DNA from: Opisthorchis felineus
Lineage: Eukaryota > Platyhelminthes > Trematoda > Opisthorchiida > Opisthorchiidae
Assembly (NCBI GenBank): GCA_004794785.1
Contig: SJOL01006434.1
Coordinates: 392,243 to 456,242 of the forward strand
Direction: 5' to 3'
DNA length: 64,000 bases
Below are positions 58,801 to 64,000 of this stretch, in pieces. Made by a program: the position numbers and the translations under genes. Under the pieces are notes generated by a model. That model ran no database searches and had not been told where the DNA came from. It saw nothing but the letters and a program-made list of their open reading frames with translations. The stretch's first letter is position 1, and each line of letters starts with the position of its first letter.

Positions 58801-61382
58801 GCTGCAAACGCAAGGCACATGCCGATAGGTGGTATGATGATAGTTAATCTAATTGTTTTCTGTTTATCGCCAACGATCAGGATGATGTTGTCTGTGTATC
58901 AAGTACTGGCAAGATTCCCACGAGCAATAAATTGAACACCAGGTTTTCGAAGGTCCTCGATTGCTCGTCTCAGCACTTCACTAATGACAAAACCGAATAG
59001 AGGAAAAAAGGACATCTCTGGCAGACAACACAATCTGCGGATGCTTTCGGAGAGTTTCCCTAGTCTGGCTACTCGCCAGCAGTCGGATGATATTCCGAAT
59101 TGGTCAGTGGCCGGTTAGACCGGAACTCACACCTAAATGCCAAATTAACAGCTGGTGGTACGCTGAGCAAGCAATCCACAGGTAAAACCGTTAATCAACG
59201 GGTTACTATCCGATTCTCGTACGGGGCGAGATAGTTTAAGTGGTTAGAACGCGAATTTACTGACCGGAAGGTCCGTGGTTCAAACCCGACCTCTGCATCT
59301 CGACTACTCCTGTCTATGCTTGGGCAACCTGACAGTATCCCAGCCTTCGTGCTTCCTTCGGGTGGCATGGCAACTAGGCACCGGAAGGGTGTTACAGCTG
59401 AACGATTTCTCGTACGCCCATCTGATGAGTCTCAGTAAGCAAGGCACTCGTGTGAGCAAGGTTTATGGGACTGAACATCTGCACCTTCAGTTCTCGGGAC
59501 TCATTTCCGGAAATACGTGGCGTTTCACCAAAAGAAGGATAGGTAAACGAAAATCCGAGGAGTCCCTGCTAAGTCAGAACTGGTCGACAGAATCGAATGC
59601 ATCCCTGGAGTAAGAAAATGTTAAGAATGCAGGTCATCCGTGCATTTGTCGCCGCCAGAACACCTGACGGAGTGAATATGTGGCGATACATCCCCTGTAT
59701 GGTCGGAATCTCGTTGCTGCTCATGGGAAAAGGTCCCGCGCAAGACGGTAGTCATTGGAATGGAAGCCTTGTCACGATGGGAACTATACTGACATTCCGA
59801 TTGGCCCGAACTCCGCCTCAGTTTGCTGTTCCCGGATATGATGGTGACAAGGGCCATCGTTCGTGTTTATCGTCCCTTCTTGCCCGAGTTTCAAGGGATG
59901 GGGCTGTTGGTTCCGGGTAGAGCGTCTCCAATGCAGTTGTGTTGCATCCGGATGTTCTCCGTCGTTAGGACACCACAAACGCGACAGAGGGCGACAGGGC
60001 AACTGTGATGGCGGAAACTTGACACCCTTGACCGACACTGTAGCATCAGTGTTCAACACTGATGCTTCGCCGAAGAGGAACCACAATCTAACTGAAAGCC
60101 TTATTGTGAAGAAGAGAATAAGAGTGGATGGGGAAAAGGACATGGTGCTAGCCGACCACAATCAATCCCAGGTGCCTATACCTCCAGACACTCAGACATT
60201 CTCGACAGAGACTGACCAGAACGCCAATGACATCAATTAGCGGATGTATCTGCAGGTGTCTCCAACCATACACGGGGTATCTGAATAGCACAGAAAACAG
60301 CGCCACTCCTCACAAAAGATGCTTCAGCATGCGTAATAAATGGCCTGGCCTTTTCGAAAATCACATCCGGTGACGTGTAGCACTTACGACAAACATGTCT
60401 GTCCGAATGCCAGAACAACTCGATGAGCAAGATTTACAGGCGGGTTACCCTTGATACAGGGTTGATTGGTCACAGACTCTACCAATAACCGTGCATCGGC
60501 GTACATTCAGTCGGGAAATGTATAATCTATTTTATCCTAACAAACGCATACTCACCCACCCTAAGCTCAAGATCCAAAACGTCCCGTTACCATTTACCTG
60601 ATCCGCCGGTAGTATCCTCCACAGTTGATCCAGAGCTGGATATGACAGACTGAACTGGTCGGGTGTGTCCGGAGAGCATGACTCGAACACAGTGGTGCAA
60701 AATCTTCTCCGGAATAAAACCAAGCTGTCCGAGTTCCGCGATGAAGCGAACGTTCCCCAGGCTTCTTTGTCGAGCGACCGGGTCGTCGGCACCGTTGCGT
60801 GCTTTGAATTCATCTTCACAAAGTTTCAAGAGAGAAATTCGAAAAGTCTGACAGCATTTTCGGACGACCACGCTCAAACTTACCGATTTCGGGCTACCCT
60901 TTGGCTCAAAATTGGGCGCACTAGAACATAACTTTAGGCACAGCTGGGCGTACAATGAAGTGAATTTGGGCTCATTAATAGCTTTTTGGAAAATCTGGAA
61001 ATAGAATGTTTACCAAACTCGATACATACCAGTCGCACAATGACATTAAGAATGGAAGAAGAATGAATGCCAACATTTAAAATATTTTTTGCCTGTTGTT
61101 CGAAGTTTTCGGCGGTGACTTTATTAAGTATACTGAGAACATTAGCAAGGAGGAAAACTCACGATAAAACCTCTTTACGAACAGGCTCTAGGTGGTCTGT
61201 TTTTTGTGCCAGCGTCGAGCCGGCGTTCCATTGTGAGGCTGGATCACGTAATGCACCGGTAATATGATTGAGCGATTGACCAGAAATATGGCTTGAGAAT
61301 CGGCCAACTGTCTCTAGGCTAGTTGTGGATGATTTTTCAGCTTTGTCCAGAATTTTGGTAGAATGAGGCGAAGCAATACACA
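43585..61382 (-). CDS. EIF4G2: eIF4G2/DAP5 (p97/NAT1) translation factor gene, 11 exons, first coding exon missing
   Basis: DAP5 is an eIF4G-family scaffold. It binds eIF4A and eIF3 but lacks the N-terminal eIF4E-binding region, and it supports cap-independent and alternative initiation in the cytoplasm. The exons, read on the minus strand, are 61382-61163, 61132-61030, 60994-60598, 56249-55831, 52120-51317, 50853-50536, 49978-49855, 47189-46719, 46633-46202, 45841-45720 and 43812-43585. All ten junctions have GT/AG sites and compatible phases. They total 3638 nt, or about 1211 residues plus a stop, against about 907 in the human protein. The order is MIF4G (about residues 66-379), a long Ser-rich linker (380-753), MA3 (754 to about 880), W2 (about 950-1155) and an extra tail of about 55 residues. 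The W2 pattern ([44 protein letters not shown]) matches DAP5 better than eIF4G1/3. The start codon lies upstream and was not found. Confidence 0.92.
43813..45719 (-). other. Last EIF4G2 intron
   Basis: Bounded by gtgagc (donor) and cttatttcag (acceptor) on the minus strand. It holds the Penelope GIY-YIG fragment; nothing else was recognised. Confidence 0.8.
44640..44870 (+). pseudogene. Penelope-like element GIY-YIG endonuclease fragment
   Basis: The frame [19 protein letters not shown] followed by [10 protein letters not shown] matches the GIY-YIG core of Penelope-like retroelements: a V-Y-x-F-x-C-x-C start, a YIGR that carries the YIG, and a basic R-x3-H segment. The reverse-transcriptase part is absent and the downstream frame decays. 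It lies in the last EIF4G2 intron, in antisense. Confidence 0.65.
45720..45841 (-). CDS. EIF4G2: EIF4G2 exon: W2, first aromatic/acidic box
   Basis: The acceptor is acaaacag. It codes for [17 protein letters not shown] and [16 protein letters not shown]. This is the first aromatic/acidic box of the W2 domain and is close to human LLRFFVHFYDMEIIEEEAF. It ends TTT GAA|gtgagc in phase 0. Confidence 0.95.
46202..46633 (-). CDS. EIF4G2: EIF4G2 exon: first part of W2
   Basis: The acceptor is ttattttag. It codes for [25 protein letters not shown] and later [17 protein letters not shown], matching the DAP5 C-terminal HEAT region (EGKGLSFLFP; SALYALQVHCYNSNFPKG). The donor is gtatgt at 46201. Confidence 0.93.
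46719..47189 (-). CDS. EIF4G2: EIF4G2 exon: rest of MA3 and following helices
   Basis: The acceptor is ttttttctag, inside a longer open frame. The peptide includes [27 protein letters not shown] and [15 protein letters not shown], the last matching FPLFLLCLQQLAKL of DAP5. It ends ILMSQMLP|gttggt with one base left over. Confidence 0.92.
47190..49854 (-). other. EIF4G2 intron within MA3
   Basis: Bounded by gtgagt and ttttttctag. It holds the ribozyme-like relic at 48.14 kb and no exon. Confidence 0.75.
48142..48215 (+). ncRNA. Possible hammerhead ribozyme relic (copy 2)
   Basis: CTGATGA is followed by TGTCACC-TCGATT-GGTGACA, which can form a perfect stem II (the full inverted repeat is 9 bp per arm, 48147-48155 and 48162-48170, with a 6-nt loop). 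A GTC lies at 48180-48182. The expected GAAA after stem II is degraded here (ATCAATCAAA) and stem I is not evident, so it would be inactive. It shares its flank (CAGCTCxGCGAACA..ACCAAC) with the copy at 14.46 kb. Confidence 0.4.
49855..49978 (-). CDS. EIF4G2: EIF4G2 exon: start of MA3
   Basis: This small exon (41 codons plus one base) follows a cataccag acceptor. It codes for [18 protein letters not shown] and [16 protein letters not shown], the first helix pair of an MA3 domain. The donor is gtgagt at 49854. Joined to the next exon it gives [12 protein letters not shown], in line with human DAP5. Confidence 0.88.
50243..50300. repeat. AT-rich simple sequence in an EIF4G2 intron
   Basis: An almost pure A/T stretch of alternating TA and ATAT blocks, within the short intron between exons 49855-49978 and 50536-50853. 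Confidence 0.75.
50536..50853 (-). CDS. EIF4G2: EIF4G2 exon: linker up to MA3
   Basis: It codes for 106 residues after a cccgtag acceptor and is Ser/Pro-rich. It ends [13 protein letters not shown]|gtacgt, which matches the segment just before the first MA3 helix. Phase 0 at both ends. Confidence 0.85.
51317..52120 (-). CDS. EIF4G2: EIF4G2 exon: long low-complexity linker
   Basis: The exon is 268 codons long with an atttcag acceptor and a gttagt donor, in phase 0 on both sides. It is Ser/Thr/Gly/Asn-rich and includes NNNNHNNG. Conservation with vertebrate DAP5 is weak, as expected for the linker between MIF4G and MA3, but position, strand and phases fit. It is probably disordered. Confidence 0.85.
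53912..54075 (+). repeat. Three tandem ~70-bp units in the retrotransposon 5' region
   Basis: The motif GGTCAGACTxTTGAGTC starts at about 53912, 53981 and 54053 (spacings 69 and 72). Between copies runs a related GCAGGGT(T)C-CAAGAAAACCC segment. The minus-strand copy at 29.43-29.59 kb has the same three units. Confidence 0.65.
54236..55183 (+). pseudogene. AP-type endonuclease domain of the RTE-like element
   Basis: An open frame of 315 codons codes for an exonuclease-endonuclease-phosphatase fold that nicks target DNA in non-LTR retrotransposition. Visible motifs are CVSETRIQ (Glu57), STYAPTD (143-149), [11 protein letters not shown] (Asp179; Ser181 where Asn is usual), [13 protein letters not shown] (Asp250) and the terminal SDHAIV (Asp276, His277). 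The N-terminal block reads FIIRTLF where WNVRTLF is usual, so the Asn is lost. Two active-site Asn replacements and the lack of a reverse transcriptase indicate a dead copy, although the frame is intact. Confidence 0.8.
55831..56249 (-). CDS. EIF4G2: EIF4G2 exon: end of MIF4G
   Basis: It contains [24 protein letters not shown] and [19 protein letters not shown] then WVPRR, the last HEAT repeats of MIF4G. An insertion of about 35 residues (Ser/Gly/Asn-rich, including [14 protein letters not shown]) separates the QYF helix from LPARIRF, where the human protein has only a few residues. It ends TTT AAG|gttagt in phase 0. Confidence 0.93.
56629..56775 (+). mobile_element. tRNA-derived SINE, family 1
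   Basis: It begins CTGGAGATAGCGCAGTGGTT (box A), then GCCGGAAGATCCGTGG and a body with CTTCGAGTGACATGGCAG and AGGCACCGAAAAGG. A middle segment is missing relative to the best copy. It lies in an EIF4G2 intron. Confidence 0.65.
57081..57157 (-). mobile_element. tRNA-like head of a family-1 SINE
   Basis: The minus strand reads TCCAGATAGCTCAGCGGTTA, then GAACCGGAAGGTCC and GAACGGTTCGAGGTC. These are tRNA boxes A and B with a family-1 middle. No body follows. The broken cloverleaf argues against a functional tRNA gene. Confidence 0.5.
57190..57870 (+). pseudogene. RTE-type reverse transcriptase C-terminus and 3' flank
   Basis: It starts [18 protein letters not shown], then [20 protein letters not shown], a decayed [12 protein letters not shown] block, and [14 protein letters not shown] followed by [12 protein letters not shown]. 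This is the standard end of the RTE-like ORF2. It is interrupted by stops. It is a typical 5'-truncated fragment, in contrast with the 5'-only copies elsewhere. Confidence 0.7.
58620..58750 (-). pseudogene. Short RTE reverse-transcriptase fragment
   Basis: The minus strand codes for [19 protein letters not shown] then [15 protein letters not shown], matching the [22 protein letters not shown] block of RTE-like ORF2. It is oriented opposite to the fragment at 57.2 kb, so it is a separate insertion or a rearranged piece. Confidence 0.55.
59222..59416 (+). mobile_element. tRNA-derived SINE, family 1 (near full length)
   Basis: It begins CGGGGCGAGATAGTTTAAGT, has box B GTGGTTCAAACCC, and contains the full body through GGAAGGGTGTTACAGCTGAA then CGATTTCTC. 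It lies in an EIF4G2 intron, antisense to the gene. Confidence 0.75.
60598..60994 (-). CDS. EIF4G2: EIF4G2 exon: core of MIF4G
   Basis: The acceptor is tttccag. The peptide contains [36 protein letters not shown] and [19 protein letters not shown], the signature blocks of the MIF4G HEAT repeats that contact eIF4A. The donor is gtaaat at 60597. One base is left over and completes a Gly codon with the next exon. Confidence 0.95.
61030..61132 (-). CDS. EIF4G2: EIF4G2 exon: first MIF4G helices
   Basis: It codes for about 34 residues, including [13 protein letters not shown] and NILNVGIHS, the conserved start of the DAP5 MIF4G domain. It ends CGA CTG|gtatgt in phase 0. Confidence 0.9.
61133..61162 (-). 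other. 30-nt intron in EIF4G2
   Basis: On the minus strand the frame would hit TGA right after VLS. Removing 30 nt that start gtgagt and end ttctcag restores [16 protein letters not shown], which matches the conserved first helix of the DAP5 MIF4G domain. Flatworms are known for very short introns, and this one is at the short end of that range. Confidence 0.85.
61163..61382 (-). CDS. EIF4G2: EIF4G2 exon: N-terminal region leading into MIF4G
   Basis: The acceptor is a T8 tract plus CAG. The exon opens with two bases of a split codon. It codes for a polar N-terminal stretch, then [12 protein letters not shown] and RKEVLS, which align with the DAP5 sequence just before the first MIF4G helix. 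The donor is gtgagt at 61162. The initiator exon lies further upstream. Confidence 0.85.
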
Positions 61383-64000
61383 CTGAAAAAAAATTCAATC
61401 TGTTGAGCGTATTTTATCACGCAGGAAGAAAAACCTGTCACATGAGGTTCAGCAAGGAAACCAAGCGACCACAAAAACGAAACCACAACGGCACTCACCC
61501 GCCTTTTAGTGACCTTCGTTTGCATTCAGTTCGGCACCAGAATCCACATAAATATCTAGGTCTGCATCGACAAAAATGAGTTAGATGTTAACGAACAGTC
61601 TGGATGCGCACGATCCGGTGAAGACCACAGTTTTAGCTTTGCCGACCTTCAAGAAATGACCGACAGTATGCTTGTTATCCCTTATTTTGCTAGCTGGTCC
61701 ATTCGACAAGCCATCCCACTTCAGACGCTTCTCACAATTAATATAATAATTAAGGTAAATTGAGCACGGATGTACGCTTGAATAGGCACAGTGAACTAGG
61801 ATTTTAGATGGTTTTAATAAGTGTCTATTTGTCAACGATTGTTTTGTCTACGCCATCGCTCCCCCGCCTTCAGGCGCTAGTAAGCGCATATGTTTCACAT
61901 AAAGGTATAATATATAAGTGATAAATTTTTGTCAGATAAAAGCCTTCCTTACTGAGCATTCATTTATTGACAAACGTGATCCAGACTGTGACAGACTGTT
62001 CGCCAATAGGGCTATCAGTGATCCCTAACAAATGTGGCCGTAGCATCCATGCAGCAGAGGTAAACATGGAGTGCTCTGATACCCGCGTGTGACTCAGTGG
62101 TACTTTAAATATGCAGGTAAGAAGAACGGTCGCGTGGACCAACACTCATTGTTTACGTGAATGTGCCAGCCTTCTCTACTTAAATAATTTTACGCTTTCT
62201 TCCGACAACTGGATTCCAGTTAAAAAGGATAGCAAATTCGTACTTCAGGACAGAAGCATTCGAAGTCATGCTTGGGGATTATTTCTATGGATTTTGAGGA
62301 TGCGGCCGGAAATAACGGATAAGCCTGCACGGAAACTGATAGCAAAGGTTTTAAACCGAACCCTTATCTAGTCCTATCTCGGAATGCTATCTGAAAAATA
62401 TTACTCCAGCTCTCTGACCAAATGTCCAGAAGCATCACAGGTGAGTAGACGCATGAGTTCAGGATTATCGTCTAAAGCGCCCTTCCAAAAAGATCGGTGG
62501 ATTAAATATTTAACGCTGTTGCGGATGCTGTAGGCACATCTCTCAAAAACTTTTGAGAGAATGGAAGAAAATGGCATCCGAGGTTCTAGTTTCCGGCAGC
62601 TTCAACGGTCATACGCGTGACTTGGAGCTTGCTTACACTTAATAGGAACGTTTTGCAGGGATAACGTAAACAGCCGAAAATCGTCCTACAGCTTAGCAAA
62701 AATCATGTCACGCCATTTCTTAGGCGGCGCAAGAAAGTTTTGGACGCGGATTTAAATGGTAATCCTCAACATTTGGGCAGACATGTAGCACTTGCTAATT
62801 ACTGTTTCTGATAGACATTCCTGACCAGAAGGTTTATTGTCCACCCCCTACGGTGGACCTAGTGAGATCCAGTACTGGTAGCTTTCTATTAAGTACACGC
62901 GATAAGCACAAGAAGACCCACAAATCGAGACCTTCGACCCTAAGTGGCGAGGAACGCAGCGCACAGGAATTCATCACCAGCTGAACGACCGCAGTGGTGT
63001 GACTGACAGAAAGTTACATGAAGTCCATTGGACAATGAATCACACGCAGCTACACAAAAAATGAGGACCATTGCGCAGCTCTCAAAAAGGCCCACCGGCT
63101 GGTCAGAGCTGGTCTCAGTGTTTTTCCATAGAACTAGCAGCCACTGACTATCCCTCTTTTGAAAGTGTATAATCACCCAATACAGTTTCCATGCCATTGA
63201 AAGCGGTCCGTCTGGACGGTCTTGAATCCGAGGTCATGAAGCCGACAAAACCAGACATCTGACGTACGTGGAGCTAAGCGCGCTAAAAACAGGATAGATT
63301 TGAGTCAGCCTGAACAACAGCTGAAAGCTGGGCCTGGTCATCACCTGTGAGAGAAAATTTGTTAGTTAGAAGCATGGTGGTGGTTGCTTGATGACCTTTG
63401 ATTTTGTCCGATACATGACCGGGAACCATCAACCTCGGGCGATTTTTCGAGACGTGCGCCTCACATATTTTGCGGGCATGTGTATTTCACCAGCCTGAAC
63501 TGGCCTCCTGTTTACAGAAATTAAGAAGCCCTTGCAGTGTTCATCTCAAATAAACCAGCGTGCATTATCAGGGACCAAAGCTTGCCTCTGTGGACTTGGC
63601 GCATTTCAAATTCAAAGTCTACCCATTCTTCAAAAAACTAACTACAAGGGACCTGGCAAAATTCTTGGCCTTTTGAATGCAAAATCGCCATCAGGCGGGA
63701 TTTTCCGGCCGGACTTCCGAAATTAGGCCATGGGGGCAGACTTTATCGGGTGACAAATAATAGCTATTCTTATGTACATGTGGCAGTACCAGAGAAATAT
63801 GTCAACGGCCTTCCCCTTGAATGAAACTAGAGAATTTCCGAAAGGCCTGGCAATGGCATCCGTCACCTGCGAAGTGCACTAGGCAAGCTTGCATTATGCC
63901 AAGTGCTTTTTATTACGCCCGACCATGGAACTACTCACATCCGAAAACTAATTTGCACATTGCGGTGATCGACGTACGCGGAAGTATGCAAGAATTAGAC
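61383..64000. other. Region upstream of the first recognised EIF4G2 exon
   Basis: It should contain at least one 5' exon or the promoter of EIF4G2. A 9-codon candidate at 61499-61525 with a gtgagt donor has the wrong phase. No other gene or repeat was recognised. Confidence 0.35.

Larger units (their letters stand above)
56250..60597 (-). other. EIF4G2 intron within MIF4G
   Basis: Bounded by gtaaat and gttcaag. It holds family-1 SINEs (56.6, 57.1, 59.2 kb), RTE fragments (57.2, 58.7 kb) and a GC-richer patch at 59.6-60.2 kb with overlapping open frames on both strands that I cannot assign. Confidence 0.75.

Noticed and set aside
59222..59295. tRNA gene
   Set aside because: The tRNA-like head is joined to the full SINE body, and arm pairing is imperfect. 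It is a SINE.
61499..61525. Nine-codon ATG exon with gtgagt donor as the missing EIF4G2 first exon
   Set aside because: It ends in phase 0, while the next exon needs one base from its predecessor. Joining them shifts the frame into an early stop.

Overview
This window is animal nuclear DNA, not bacterial. It has no operons or dense ORFs. It holds small exons bounded by GT/AG splice sites, introns of several kilobases, tRNA-derived SINEs, decayed non-LTR retrotransposons and a Penelope-type fragment. The endonuclease/RTE sequences, the SINEs and a 30-nt intron are what I would expect of a digenean flatworm. Intermediate GC fits an opisthorchiid liver fluke better than the AT-rich schistosomes. 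The organism call is inference.

Layout. (1) Positions 1267-23905, plus strand: the 3' part of a gene I cannot identify. Four exons join in compatible phases, ending in a stop codon at 23798 and an AATAAA at 23900. Its introns hold an RTE reverse-transcriptase relic (17.4-18.3 kb) and two head-to-head SINEs (22.96-23.39 kb). (2) Positions 23.9-43.2 kb: a long intergenic stretch of decayed repeats. It includes 5'-end fragments of an RTE-like retrotransposon (28.9-30.0 kb minus, 34.7-35.0 kb plus), a second LINE reverse-transcriptase relic (37.4 kb) and SINEs. (3) Positions 43585-61382, minus strand: an almost complete gene for the eIF4G2/DAP5 (p97, NAT1) translation factor. I reconstructed eleven exons by homology and splice phase; every junction is in frame. 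It carries the MIF4G, MA3 and W2 domains. Only the first coding exon is missing. (4) Positions 61.4-64.0 kb: upstream sequence in which I recognise no exon.

The DAP5 introns are crowded with mobile-element debris: a Penelope-type GIY-YIG fragment (44.6 kb), a possible hammerhead-ribozyme relic (48.14 kb, with a partner copy at 14.46 kb), a retrotransposon 5' half with an endonuclease ORF (53.5-55.7 kb), reverse-transcriptase 3' fragments (57.2 and 58.7 kb) and several SINEs. The most unusual signals are these: three retrotransposon copies that keep the 5' end and have lost the 3' end; a three-unit tandem of about 70 bp in their 5' region; paired ribozyme-like relics; and the 30-nt intron inside the MIF4G coding region.
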